From CBDAQA01 sp965247815 (lineage in GTDB: Bacteria; Planctomycetota; Phycisphaerae; Tepidisphaerales; Tepidisphaeraceae), in the NCBI GenBank assembly GCA_965247815.1, contig CBDFHW010000029.1, positions 124,001 through 188,000 of the forward strand: a stretch of 64,000 bases of DNA. The letters run 5' to 3'. This document shows positions 1 through 9,323 of this stretch, one piece after another. The position numbers were made by a program, and so were the translations under genes. The notes beneath the pieces are model-generated. The model had not been told where the DNA came from. It did no database searches and was given only the letters and a program-made list of their open reading frames with translations. The first letter of the stretch is position 1; every line of letters starts with the position of its first letter.

Positions 1-325
1 TGTGGTGCTCGAACGTCCGCGCCATGATGCCGTCGCACATGCCCGACAGCACGCGGGCCACGTCCTGCACCGGCTCGCGGCGGCCGAGGCCGACTTCTTC
101 GTCGCGGAGCAGAAGCCCGGTCCCGCCGAGGTGCGTCATCGCCACGGCGAAGCTCACGCGGGTGCGGAGGCTCGGCTTCTCGAAGATCATCGCCAGTGTT
201 TTCGAGGCCAGCACCGGGGCGTTTTTGCCGATCGATTTGTATTGCTGCTTCAGGTTCCGCGCGACGTCGAGCACGTGCCGAAGCTCAGCAGGCGTGCTCT
301 CGGTCAATGAAATGAAATGTTTCAT
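1..325 (-). CDS. argF: Ornithine carbamoyltransferase, N-terminal part (cut by window edge)
   Basis: Makes citrulline from ornithine and carbamoyl phosphate in cytoplasmic arginine synthesis. Reading the minus strand from the ATG at 325 gives MKHFISLTESTPAELRHVL and, further on, FEKPSLRTRVSF, the carbamoyl-phosphate-binding SxRTR loop of the transcarbamoylase family. About 108 residues are visible (family length about 300) and the frame is open to base 1. It lies 58 bases downstream of argB on the same strand, so the two are probably co-transcribed. FEKPS(L)RTR rather than an aspartate transcarbamoylase-type loop, together with the argB neighbour, favours argF over pyrB. Confidence 0.9.
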   Translation of the reverse strand, partial: MKHFISLTESTPAELRHVLDVARNLKQQYKSIGKNAPVLASKTLAMIFEKPSLRTRVSFAVAMTHLGGTGLLLRDEEVGLGRREPVQDVARVLSGMCDGIMARTFEHH

Positions 326-383
326 GTCGCATCGCTTTCAGACGAGAAGTGATCGAAGGCCGTTGCGGTCGGCGGGCATGAGC

Positions 384-1265
384 TTAGAGCACGATCTCGG
401 TGCCGATGCCGGCTTCGGTGTAGATCTCCAGCAACAGCGCGTGCGGAATGCGACCGTCAATAATGTGCGTTTTGGTTACGCCGGCTTGGATCGCCTGCTT
501 GCAAGCCTCGACCTTGGGAAGCATCCCGCTGCCGATCGCGCCGCTCTTGATCATTTCATCAATCTGACCGGTCGTCAGGTGATTGACCAGGCTGTTGGGG
601 TCGTTGGGGTCGGACCGGATGCCGTGCGTGTCGGACACGACGACGAATTTATCGGCCCGCATGGCGGCGGCGACCGCGCCGGCGGCTGTGTCGGCGTTGA
701 CGTTCAACCGTTGGCCCGCCGCGTCGCGGGCGATCGTCGCGATGCACGGAATTGAATCCGCCTGCACCAGCAGCTGCAGCAGCCGCGCGTTGACACTCTT
801 CACGTCGCCGACGAAACCCAAATCGAGCCTGCGGCCGTCGGGGCCGGCGAGATAGGTCTTCTCGGCGAACAGCACGTTGCTGGTCAGGCTGTGAAGCCCC
901 ATTGCCTCGCACCCCTGCATCTGGATGAAGTTGACGATGAATTTGTTGATCTGGTTGCACAGCACGTGCTCGGCGATCGCGAGCGTGCGCTCGTCGGTAT
1001 ACCGCCGGCCCTGCACCATCTGCGGTTCGAGCCCGGCCTTGTGCATGGCGTCGTTGATCGCCTTGCCGCCGCCGTGAACCAGAACGGGCTGCATCCCGAC
1101 GTAGTTCATGAAAACGATGTCGGTCAGCAGATTGGTCAGCGCCGCCTCGTCGTCCATGATCGACCCGCCGACCTTGACGACGACCACTTTATTGTGAAAT
1201 CGCTGCACGTACGAGAGCGCCTCGATCAGTGCAGAAGCCTTATTGATTGCAACGTCCATCTGCAT
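384..1265 (-). CDS. argB: Acetylglutamate kinase
   Basis: Phosphorylates N-acetylglutamate, the second step of arginine synthesis, in the cytoplasm. The protein has the amino-acid-kinase signature KVGGSIMDD near the N terminus, the glycine-rich HGGGKAIND substrate loop about 40 residues later, and the family C-terminal end IYTEAGIGTEIVL. Length (about 293 residues) is normal. The ATG at 1265 is preferred. A second ATG lies at 1259, and a TTG at 1295 would add ten residues without a family match. argF follows on the same strand. An N-acetylglutamate synthase-like acetyltransferase that could supply the substrate lies away from this pair, at 24.6 kb. Confidence 0.95.
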   Translation of the reverse strand: MQMDVAINKASALIEALSYVQRFHNKVVVVKVGGSIMDDEAALTNLLTDIVFMNYVGMQPVLVHGGGKAINDAMHKAGLEPQMVQGRRYTDERTLAIAEHVLCNQINKFIVNFIQMQGCEAMGLHSLTSNVLFAEKTYLAGPDGRRLDLGFVGDVKSVNARLLQLLVQADSIPCIATIARDAAGQRLNVNADTAAGAVAAAMRADKFVVVSDTHGIRSDPNDPNSLVNHLTTGQIDEMIKSGAIGSGMLPKVEACKQAIQAGVTKTHIIDGRIPHALLLEIYTEAGIGTEIVL

Positions 1266-1581
1266 CGCCTGGGTCACTCCGGAAGAAAGCGGCAAAGTCT
1301 ATTTACGGACGTTGCGGGTGTAAAGCGATTACGCCCGCCGCCAGAGGTTGTCGGCGATTCTCAACCGGGCGGCGGATGCGAAGCGCGGCGTGGGGCTGCT
1401 GCGGGGCTGGTTCAAAGTCGTCCACAGTAAAGAGACCTTGCCGGTCGCGCCGGTCGGGCGGATTGGTGGGGCTCCTGGCGCGTACACGCCCCATAATACT
1501 GGCACTTTTGACCATTCGTCCGCAGAAATCTTGTGAAGCCGGCCGCCGGCAAATGCGATAGCTGTGTCGGAGACAATGCCC

Positions 1582-4500
1582 ATGAACGTTCGGAAATCGG
1601 TATCGGCGACTCGATTGACTCAGGCTGGCGTCCGCACCGTGCGGAAGCTCGCGCGGTTTGCGACCCCCATGGAGACGCTCGAATCACGCGTGCTGATGTC
1701 CGCCGCCACGCTGGCGACGCCGACCGCGGTTACCGCGACCGCGACCAGCCCCGCGAGCGTGAGCCTCAGCTGGACGGAATCTACTCCGACAGCCGGGGGG
1801 TACGCGGTGCTCCGCTCGACCAACGGCGGCGAGTTCGCCACGATCGGTAAGATCACCACCGGCGCGACCAAGACGTTTTCGGACACGACCGTCCAGTCGA
1901 ACAAGTCGTACAGCTACAAGGTGCAGGCGGTCGCCGCCGGGAAGACCTCGCCGGTGTCGGCGCCAACGGTGGTCAAAACGCCGCTGGTCGCGCCGACGGC
2001 CGTCACCGCCACATTGCAGGAACACAAGATCGCGATCGGCTGGACCGGCAACGACACCACCGCGACCGGCTACCACGTGTTGCGGTCGACCAACGGCGGC
2101 GCGTTTACCAATTTCGCCGACGTCACCTCCAGGACGATCACCACCGCGACCGACACGACGGTCGTCTCGGGCCAGGCGTACAGATACGAAGTCCAGGCGT
2201 ACACCACGACCAACACGTCGGCTGTGACGGCGCCGGTCACGCTCGCGATGCCGCTCGCGGCCCCGTCGGGGTTGTCGGCCGCCACGTCGACCAGCTCGAT
2301 GGTGCACGTCGCCTGGATCAACAACGACACGTCGACCACCGGCTACCTGGTGCTGCGGTCGACCGACGGCACGCACTTTACCACCCTGAGCACGATCACG
2401 ACCGCGTCGGCGGTCAGCATCGACGACAAGAGCGTTCTGCCGTTCACGACCTATTACTACCGCCTCGAAGCGACAACGGTTTCGGTCGTCTCGGCGGTCT
2501 CTAATACGGCCACGGCGAAGACCACGCTGGCGACGCCGACCGCCGCAGGATTTTCGACGGTGGCGGCGAACGCAATTTCAATGAAATGGGCCGACACCGA
2601 TCCGGCCGCGCAGGGTTACTACGTCCTGCGTTCCGACGGCGGGGCGTTCACGCAGGTCGCCCTGATCACGTCGAATAAGACGGTCTCATTTACCGACACG
2701 ACCGTACGCGCGAACCGAACCTACTCGTACGAGGTTCAGGCGTACAACGGCACGTCGACGTCCGCGACGACTGCCGCGATCACGTTGACGACATTGCTGG
2801 CGTCCCCGACCGCGCTGAGCGCCACCACCCTGAGCGGCACGAGCGTGCAACTGACCTGGACGGGTAACGATTCGGCCGCGACCGGCTACGTCGTGTTGCG
2901 GTCGATCGACGGCAAGGCATTTGTCAACGGCGCGACGATTTCGTCCGGCTCGGCCGGGAGTTTCGTCGACACTGTCGCGTCGGGGCACATGTACTGTTAT
3001 TCGCTGGTCGCCACGTCGGACCACAATTCCTCGGCGATGATCAGCCCGTCGACGACGGTTACGCCGGTGGTCGCCCCCGGGTCGGTCACGGCGACTTCGC
3101 TTTCGGCGACCAGCGTCCGTGTGAACTGGGTCAACCGGGACCCGTCGGCGACCTCATACCAGGTTTTCCGTTCGGTCAACGGCGGCGCTTATACGCTGCT
3201 GTCTACGCTGACCTCGGCAACCGCGAACACGGTCACCGACACCACCGCGCTGTCGAATCACACCTATTCGTACCGCGTTCAGGCCAGCAACGGAATTTTT
3301 GCCAGCTCGTCACAAAGCGACGCGGCGACCGCGACCACGCCAATGCTCGCGCCGACTAAGTTGACGGCGACCGTAACCGGCGGGTGGATCAATCTGGCGT
3401 GGACGAACACGGACACGACTGCGACCGGATACGTCGTGCTGCGGTCGACCGACGGGATCATTTACACCCAGTTGGCGACGCTGACCTCCGGCGGCACGAC
3501 CAGCTATGCGGACACGACCGTGACCGCGGGGCAGAAATATTACTACCAGGTGCAGGCAACCGCCGGGTCGGCCGCGTCGGCGGTGTCCGCCGCCGCGAGC
3601 GCCACCGTGTCGACGGCACCGACGACCACCAGCACCGTGGCAATCACGACCCGGTACGGGAACGAGTTGGTCATCACGGCCACCGGCGCGAGCGACTCGA
3701 TCTTTATCAGCCAGAGCGGTACGACGCTGACGATCGTCGCGGACGGCAAAACCTCGACCAGCCCGGTGCCCGCGGCCGGGGTGTTCGTGTACGTCCGCGG
3801 CGGGGCGGACGGAATTAATGTCGATCAGTCGGTCAATTGCCGGGTGACGATTGAAACCGTCGACGGCGGCACGGACGACATCGTCAGCGCCGGCACGAAC
3901 GTTAGCGCCTGGGTCGATTCGAACGACGTCTACACCGGCAGCGGGACGGTGCACGCGGTCGGCAGCTTCGTCGGCGGAGTTGCGAAAACCGTCGGAGCCG
4001 CGCTCGCGAACCCGAAAGATGCCGGTAAGACCATAAAGATGACGACGTCGCTGTGGGGCACCGGCCCGGTCGCGGGCGACATCAACCAGGGCGGGGTCGG
4101 CGACTGCTATTTCCTGTCTTCGCTCGCGGCATTCGCCGGGGTGAAACCTTCGGTGCTGCAGGAGTCGGCCGTGGACATGGGCGACGGCACGTACACGGTG
4201 CAGTTTTACTCGCAGAACAAACCAGTTTTCATCCGGGTGTCGAACGATATCTCGACCGGCGCGTATTGGGGCTACGGCTTTGCCCGCCCGGGGAGCAGCG
4301 GTGACGTCTGGGCGCTGGTGATGGAAAAAGCGTTTGCCGACTTCCGCACCGGGGCCAACACATATGCCTCGACCAGCAGCGGGTGGATGGGTGAAGTGTA
4401 TGCCGACCTCGGGCAGGCCAACACCAGCTTCGGAATGAGCGGCGCGACCGAAAGTTCGTTCTACTCGATGGTCTCGACCGATCTGGCCACCGGCAAGGCA

Positions 4501-4713
4501 GTTACGCTGGGCACGTCGAACGCACCGACCCTGGTCAGCGGGCACGCCTACACGCTGGTTAGCTGCGGCATAGATGCGAATGGGGTGACGTCGTACGTCG
4601 TCCGCAACCCGTGGGGCGTCTCCGGCGACTCGCTGGAAAACAGCCAGGGGTATGCGACGCTGACGTACGCCCAGATGAAGGCCAACTTCATCGACGGCTG
4701 TCAGGCCCTGTAA
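1582..4713 (+). CDS. LEPR-XLL secreted protein: seven FN3 repeats and calpain-like cysteine protease
   Basis: Predicted surface or secreted protease. With the ATG at 1582 (GGAG nine bases upstream; a GTG at 1564 and an ATG at 1576 are alternatives) it has 1043 residues. Residues about 31-41 hold METLESRVLMSA, a variant of the planctomycete LEPR-XLL motif. Residues about 45-682 are seven fibronectin-III-like repeats of roughly 90 residues, each with a GYxVLRSxxGG strand and a YxYxVQA strand. A beta-rich, Asp/Gly-rich linker follows. The C terminus is a papain-fold C2 (calpain) domain: Cys842 in QGGVGDCYFLSSLAA, His988 in SGHAYTLV and Asn1009 in VVRNPWG make a complete catalytic triad. No EF-hand region is visible. 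Substrate is unknown. A bidirectional terminator follows. Confidence 0.85.
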   Translation: MNVRKSVSATRLTQAGVRTVRKLARFATPMETLESRVLMSAATLATPTAVTATATSPASVSLSWTESTPTAGGYAVLRSTNGGEFATIGKITTGATKTFSDTTVQSNKSYSYKVQAVAAGKTSPVSAPTVVKTPLVAPTAVTATLQEHKIAIGWTGNDTTATGYHVLRSTNGGAFTNFADVTSRTITTATDTTVVSGQAYRYEVQAYTTTNTSAVTAPVTLAMPLAAPSGLSAATSTSSMVHVAWINNDTSTTGYLVLRSTDGTHFTTLSTITTASAVSIDDKSVLPFTTYYYRLEATTVSVVSAVSNTATAKTTLATPTAAGFSTVAANAISMKWADTDPAAQGYYVLRSDGGAFTQVALITSNKTVSFTDTTVRANRTYSYEVQAYNGTSTSATTAAITLTTLLASPTALSATTLSGTSVQLTWTGNDSAATGYVVLRSIDGKAFVNGATISSGSAGSFVDTVASGHMYCYSLVATSDHNSSAMISPSTTVTPVVAPGSVTATSLSATSVRVNWVNRDPSATSYQVFRSVNGGAYTLLSTLTSATANTVTDTTALSNHTYSYRVQASNGIFASSSQSDAATATTPMLAPTKLTATVTGGWINLAWTNTDTTATGYVVLRSTDGIIYTQLATLTSGGTTSYADTTVTAGQKYYYQVQATAGSAASAVSAAASATVSTAPTTTSTVAITTRYGNELVITATGASDSIFISQSGTTLTIVADGKTSTSPVPAAGVFVYVRGGADGINVDQSVNCRVTIETVDGGTDDIVSAGTNVSAWVDSNDVYTGSGTVHAVGSFVGGVAKTVGAALANPKDAGKTIKMTTSLWGTGPVAGDINQGGVGDCYFLSSLAAFAGVKPSVLQESAVDMGDGTYTVQFYSQNKPVFIRVSNDISTGAYWGYGFARPGSSGDVWALVMEKAFADFRTGANTYASTSSGWMGEVYADLGQANTSFGMSGATESSFYSMVSTDLATGKAVTLGTSNAPTLVSGHAYTLVSCGIDANGVTSYVVRNPWGVSGDSLENSQGYATLTYAQMKANFIDGCQAL

Positions 4714-4736
4714 TTCGCGAATGTAAGTCGTTTACA

Positions 4737-4780
4737 AAGACGTGGGAGAAACCAATCCGGTTTCTCCCACGTCTTCTTTT
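4737..4780. terminator. Bidirectional rho-independent-type terminator
   Basis: Perfect 17-bp stem (4737-4753 with 4759-4775) and a 5-base loop, followed by CTTTT on the plus strand. It lies between the convergent calpain-like gene and the mechanosensitive-channel gene and could serve both. Confidence 0.85.
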
Positions 4781-4786
4781 CACCTT

Positions 4787-7270
4787 TCACTTGATCGCAA
4801 TCGCTTCCTTGACCAGTGCCTGGTTCAGCGCGATCGACAGCTCGCTTCGGATCTGGATCCATCGCTCTGCCTCGTTGGTCCAGACGTGCAACTCGTAGCT
4901 GAAACTGTCCGCCCCGAACTTAGTCAAAAACGCCTGCGGGGCGGGGCTGCCTACCACCTGCGGGTGTTTGGCGGCGACTTCCAAAAGCAGTTCGAGCACG
5001 TGATTCGGGTCAGTGGACGAGCCCAGGGTGACCGCGATCGCGATCCCGCGCTGGCGGTTCGACAAGGTCCAGTTGACGACTTGGTTCGAGATGAGATTGC
5101 CGTTGGGGATGATGATCTCGGAGCTGTCCAGGGTGCGGAGCACGCTGGCCCTGATGCCGATGCGGGCTACGACGCCGGTCACGTCATTCAGTTGAATCAC
5201 ATCCCCGACTTTGACGGGCCGTTCGAACAGCAGGATTAAACCGGACACGAAATTATTGACGATGTTCTGCATCCCGAGCCCGACACCGACGACGAACGCG
5301 CTGGCGAGAATCGTCAGGTTGCTGAGCGAGTAACCCAGGGCGCGGATGGCCATGAAGAAGCCGACGAACAGCAGCACGTAGTGCACCATTTTCGAAATGG
5401 CGTAGGCGAGCCCGCCGGGCATGGGGAAGCGGTCGTAGACGTCTTCTTCGAGGACGAAACGAATGAAGTCGGACGCGAGGAACGAGAGCCAGACGACCAG
5501 ACCGAATTGCAACACGTGCCCGAGCGACAGGTCGACCCCGGCGACGTGAGTGGTGGCATCGAAAACGCGGCGGGCGGCATCCAAAATCGCCGAGCCGACC
5601 GTCAATGACGCCAAGAGTCCGACCAGCCAACCGGCTGCGGCGAGCCATTCCATGCCCAGCGTGAGCCGGCGGAGCAGCAGCGGCTGGTGCCGGCGGACCA
5701 TGCCGAGCCACGCCAGCGGGCGGGTCCGCAGTGCGAGGACGAGTAGCGCGATCGCCAGCGAGATTGCGCCGTACAGAATGACGGCGAGATACGCACTTTT
5801 GAGCGCGGCATCACCGAGCAGGCTGGCGAGGCTCACATACCCGATCGAGCTGGCGAGGAAGGCGACGGAGAAGGTCGCGAATTCGAGCCAGCTAATGACG
5901 AGAATGACTTGCCAGACGCGGTTCTCCGACGCTTGTTTCCGGATCGATCGAATGAGCGACACGATCAGCAACATTGCCGCGAGCATCTGCGCTAGAAACA
6001 GCATTCGCGACGCGAATGGGACGGCGGCGGCGACGAGTCGGATCTGGTCGAAAAAGTAAAAAACCACCAGGGCATTAAGGATGGGAAACAGCCGTTGATC
6101 GATGAGCCGGCGAAGAATGATCGTCGTCGGGACTAGCGCGACCGCGCCGACGATGGCCCAGAACATGCGGGGCGCCTGGGGGTAGATCCAGACGCTGAAG
6201 ACCAGTGAGAGGACGATCGCCGTCGCGACCGGTGACGCAAACAGCAGCTTCGCGCGGTCGAAGCCGGGGTCTTGTTCGGACCAGTGGCAGACTTTTTTGC
6301 GGGCCACATAGATAGAAACCGTGAACACTGCAAGCATCGCGAACTGAATGCCGACGTTCTCCCGTCGGCGTTGGATATACGCCCAGATCGCCTTGGCCTG
6401 CCGGCGGAATGAATTCTGGCCTTCTTCGACGACGCTCTGTTTTTGCGCGGTCGCGCCGAACAGTCCCCAGACCGGCGGTTCATTCCGAGTGAAGAGCCGG
6501 GTGAATGCCTCGTCGCGTGATTCCCGGACCGACTCGAGCACTTCCATCACCTGCGCGCCCTGGGCGTCCACTGCCTGTTGCAGCTTTATTACTTCGACCA
6601 GTTGCTGGTTGAGTGAGCTGCTCACGTCCGTGATTTTGTCGAGTGTCGGGTCGATGGATTCCAAGGCCGTTTGAATGACGTCCCTGGCGTTTGGAAAAGG
6701 TAGAAAATATTCGGCCCGCGCCTTGGCCGCGTTCCAATCTTTCTCCAGACCGGCGGTCTGATCGATCTGGCCCCGCAAGCGGTCCCGGTTACGTTTGAGC
6801 GCGTCGGCCCAGCCGCTGAGGTTGTGCTGAATCCCGGACCAGTCGTCCTGCAGGTTCTCGAGCATCTGCAGCGACGGGTTGGCTTCGAGGAGCCGGGAGC
6901 TTTCGTCAAACCGGGCGTTGATTTCGACGGTAAGCACGGGCAACTCAGCTTTAACGGTGGGGACGGCGCGGTCCGATCGCACGTCCGACTGCATGCTGCG
7001 CAGCAGCACGTCGACGGCCTCGGCGCGGGTGGCCGATTCGGAAATGTCGAATGGCGCGGCCGGAGCTTTTTTAGGATCGGGGAGCGCCGCGTGCGGGGCC
7101 GGGGCGGTTGTCGCCGCCGTGGTTGCGGCCCTGGTCGTCGCCGGTGCGTGTCGTGTGGTGGGCGCGGTCGACGGACGAGTCAGCGGGGCTGCCGCGACAC
7201 AGACGGTGACGAGCACCCAGAAGGCGGAAGAAACCCGTGGTCGAACGAAGGAACGAAGAAACGTCTGCAC
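4787..7270 (-). CDS. MscS/MscK-type mechanosensitive ion channel
   Basis: Large MscS-superfamily channel of the inner membrane, expected to release solutes on hypo-osmotic shock. From the GTG at 7270 there are about 827 residues. An N-terminal hydrophobic segment (FWVLVTVCVAAAP) reads as a signal peptide. A long, mostly helical periplasmic region follows, then several membrane helices. The C-terminal pore and beta domain has ILASAFVVGVGLGMQNIVNN, LFERPVKVGDVIQLNDVTG and IIIPNGNLISNQVVNW, all classic for the family. The open frame extends to 7468, but that would overlap the upstream gene by 76 bases and put about 66 non-membrane residues before the signal peptide. The start is therefore inferred; no clear ribosome site is seen. 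Confidence 0.88.
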   Translation of the reverse strand: MQTFLRSFVRPRVSSAFWVLVTVCVAAAPLTRPSTAPTTRHAPATTRAATTAATTAPAPHAALPDPKKAPAAPFDISESATRAEAVDVLLRSMQSDVRSDRAVPTVKAELPVLTVEINARFDESSRLLEANPSLQMLENLQDDWSGIQHNLSGWADALKRNRDRLRGQIDQTAGLEKDWNAAKARAEYFLPFPNARDVIQTALESIDPTLDKITDVSSSLNQQLVEVIKLQQAVDAQGAQVMEVLESVRESRDEAFTRLFTRNEPPVWGLFGATAQKQSVVEEGQNSFRRQAKAIWAYIQRRRENVGIQFAMLAVFTVSIYVARKKVCHWSEQDPGFDRAKLLFASPVATAIVLSLVFSVWIYPQAPRMFWAIVGAVALVPTTIILRRLIDQRLFPILNALVVFYFFDQIRLVAAAVPFASRMLFLAQMLAAMLLIVSLIRSIRKQASENRVWQVILVISWLEFATFSVAFLASSIGYVSLASLLGDAALKSAYLAVILYGAISLAIALLVLALRTRPLAWLGMVRRHQPLLLRRLTLGMEWLAAAGWLVGLLASLTVGSAILDAARRVFDATTHVAGVDLSLGHVLQFGLVVWLSFLASDFIRFVLEEDVYDRFPMPGGLAYAISKMVHYVLLFVGFFMAIRALGYSLSNLTILASAFVVGVGLGMQNIVNNFVSGLILLFERPVKVGDVIQLNDVTGVVARIGIRASVLRTLDSSEIIIPNGNLISNQVVNWTLSNRQRGIAIAVTLGSSTDPNHVLELLLEVAAKHPQVVGSPAPQAFLTKFGADSFSYELHVWTNEAERWIQIRSELSIALNQALVKEAIAIK

Positions 7271-7392
7271 GCCGAACGTATACGGGAACAGGCGGAGCGG
7301 CGTCGAGGTCGAAACTGTCCGCCCGGCGACGCCGGCTGGGGTGAGCGGCAGACGGGCGAGCAGTGCAGGGCATGCCGCACTTGTCGCAGTTC

Positions 7393-8151
7393 TCAGTAAG
7401 TCGGCCGAGTGTCGCGGCGGGCCAGCAGTCGGGCGGTTTCGGCGAGTCTCTGGTGTGCCAGTTCGCAAGCCGGGTCGACGCGGAGGGTCAGCCGGTACGC
7501 TTCCATCTTCCGCGCCGGATCAGATTCGCGGTCGCCGGCTGTCAGGAAGGGTAGATGCAATTGCTCCCACAGCGCCATGACTTGGGCGTAGCTTTGACTT
7601 GTGCCCCGGTCGACGTCGGCCGGCAATTGGTCGAAGGGAATGACCAGCGATCCCGGCGGGGCCGCGTCCACGAGTTGTTTCACTGACGACGGAACGTCAG
7701 TGAGTTGCGGTGGGACCGATTCTGCTGTCGGAACAATCACGACGGCCAAGCTGCCGTCGGTGAGCACGTAGCTGGCCGCCAGAAATGTTTCGAGATACAG
7801 TTTCGCCTGGTGGGCGAGCGTCCGGCATTCGATCGCCGCCGCGGTCGAGCCCCGATCAGCGATCAACAGCTGGCCCTGCTTTTCATTCGTCAGCACTGCA
7901 CGCGCGTCGACCGGTTGCTTAACGTCCCGACTCACAATGTGCATGCATACGGCCCCTTCCCCGCACCGCTGGCGGGCCTGACGCCGGGCTTCTTGTAAAG
8001 GCAGGTACAGTCTCGACAGCGTGTCATAAGCGCGTAAATCCCAGGCGGCCTGCTCTGCGGCGGCGAGCGTGTCTATGGCCGCTAAATAATCTGTCGCCAT
8101 CAGTTCCCGTTGGCCGCGTTCGCATTCCTGCTGAATTTCTGCGTCTGCCAT
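7393..8151 (-). CDS. Hypothetical protein, TPR-like ends
   Basis: 252 residues from the ATG at 8151, with no signal peptide or membrane segment. The N-terminal third is helical and rich in Ala, Gln and Glu (repeated AAxxAAWDLRAYDTLSRLY-like pattern). The C-terminal part (RKMEAYRLTLRVDPACELAHQRL) reads like one tetratricopeptide unit. The middle holds short hydrophobic strands (SLAVVIVPTA, GSLVIPFDQLP). I do not recognise a family. It lies directly upstream of the channel gene on the same strand, so they may be co-expressed. Low similarity to known motifs leaves the function open. Confidence 0.7.
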   Translation of the reverse strand: MADAEIQQECERGQRELMATDYLAAIDTLAAAEQAAWDLRAYDTLSRLYLPLQEARRQARQRCGEGAVCMHIVSRDVKQPVDARAVLTNEKQGQLLIADRGSTAAAIECRTLAHQAKLYLETFLAASYVLTDGSLAVVIVPTAESVPPQLTDVPSSVKQLVDAAPPGSLVIPFDQLPADVDRGTSQSYAQVMALWEQLHLPFLTAGDRESDPARKMEAYRLTLRVDPACELAHQRLAETARLLARRDTRPTY

Positions 8152-8338
8152 CCGAGGAAGTATGCTGTAGACCTCGGGGTAGCGTCAAAGCGGAAAAGCC
8201 CGGTTGACGCATATCGCACAATGCCTTCGATGCGTAGATTTCCCAGATTTCCAGCTCTCCGCGCACCGGTAGCCAAAAGAGCTGTTGGAAAAATAGGACG
8301 ATATTGACTTTCGAATACTCTAATGGCATTATTTAAGC

Positions 8339-9253
8339 GTGCTTTCGCTGACCTCTCCAATTCGGCTTGCGGGTGACGATTATTTCCTTCCGGGCCACGC
8401 GCCGGTCAGGACGTTTAAGTCCGTGATCGACGGCGCGGTGCCGCTCCACGACCATGATTTCATGGAAATCGTGCTGATTCTGGGCGGTAAGGGGCTTCAC
8501 AGAACCATCTACGGCGAACAGGACGTCGGAGCAGGAGACGCGTTCATCCTGCGCCCCGGCGCGTGGCACGCGTTCGAAGACGCGGTCGGGCTCGACCTTT
8601 ATGAAACCCGGTTCAGCATGGAACTGCTGAACAAGGAACTGGCGTTCACCCGCGACGACCCGGCCATCGACATGATGTTCTGGGCCGCTCCCTTGTCGCT
8701 GGACCGCAGGGGTGTGTTGCATATAAAGCTCGACGAAGAAGGAATGAAGCGTTGCCACGCGGTGGTGGACGAGCTCGCTTCGTTGAATAGCAGACAGATC
8801 AGTGGCGGGCGGGCCGAAGAAATCGGGCGATTACTGCTTTTTGTGTCCGAGCTGGGGCATCAGGTCGCGGCGAAGCTGCAGACGATTCGCAAGGGAAAAC
8901 CGGAGCCACACCAGGCGGTCACCGAAGGCATCCGGATGATGGAAGAGGACATTCGCCGCGACTGGACACTGCCGGACCTGGCCAAACGGTTGAGCGTCGA
9001 TAAATCATATCTGGTAAGACTTTTTCGAGCGCACACCGGGTCACCCCCGATGCAGTTCCTCGCCAAAATCCGCGCCGAGCGGGCCGCGGTGCTGCTGCTC
9101 CGAACCGCCCGCGACATCAGCGTCATCGGGGAACAGGTCGGCTGGAGTGACCCCAACTATTTCGCACGCCGGTTTAAGGCCCATTTCGGGGTCAGCGCGA
9201 CCAAATATCGCGAGAAATTCGCTCGCGATATCCAAAGCCCAGTCCACATGTAA
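8339..9253 (+). CDS. AraC-family transcriptional regulator with cupin sensor domain
   Basis: 304 residues from a GTG at 8339. The N-terminal cupin-like domain has HDHDFMEIVLILGG and GDAFILRPGAWHAF, which match the sugar-sensing fold of AraC/RhaR-type proteins. The C-terminal domain has two helix-turn-helix units: LPDLAKRLSVDKSYLVRLF (about residue 215) and ISVIGEQVGWSDPNYFARRF, the latter with the family GF/W-x-D-x-x-YF-xx-xF pattern. It probably binds DNA as a dimer and responds to a small carbohydrate, but the ligand and target are unknown. It precedes the marR-emrAB operon, from which it is separated by that operon's own promoter. Confidence 0.88.
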   Translation: MLSLTSPIRLAGDDYFLPGHAPVRTFKSVIDGAVPLHDHDFMEIVLILGGKGLHRTIYGEQDVGAGDAFILRPGAWHAFEDAVGLDLYETRFSMELLNKELAFTRDDPAIDMMFWAAPLSLDRRGVLHIKLDEEGMKRCHAVVDELASLNSRQISGGRAEEIGRLLLFVSELGHQVAAKLQTIRKGKPEPHQAVTEGIRMMEEDIRRDWTLPDLAKRLSVDKSYLVRLFRAHTGSPPMQFLAKIRAERAAVLLLRTARDISVIGEQVGWSDPNYFARRFKAHFGVSATKYREKFARDIQSPVHM

Positions 9254-9287
9254 CCGGCGATTTGCCGGCCCAAACGCTCTCTGCGAA

Positions 9288-9316
9288 TTGACGTTCAACG
9301 TTTGATAGTCTAACAT
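9288..9316 (+). promoter_or_regulatory. Sigma70-like promoter of the marR-emrAB operon
   Basis: TTGACG (9288-9293), a 17-base spacer, then TAACAT (9311-9316). The predicted transcription start is at about 9323-9324, which is the A of the marR start codon, so the mRNA would be leaderless. There is no Shine-Dalgarno sequence before marR, which agrees with that. Confidence 0.65.
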
Positions 9317-9323
9317 TAGACTA
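9306..9323. promoter_or_regulatory. Probable MarR operator
   Basis: TAGTCTAACATTAGACTA: two perfect 8-base inverted arms around a CA centre. It ends at the base before the marR ATG and covers the -10 element. Size and symmetry fit a dimeric MarR-family binding site, so autorepression of the efflux operon is likely. Confidence 0.75.

Noticed and set aside
3310..4545. 411-codon minus-strand open frame inside the calpain-like gene
   Set aside because: Arg/Gly/Ala-rich shadow caused by high GC in the third codon position; no ribosome site or domain.
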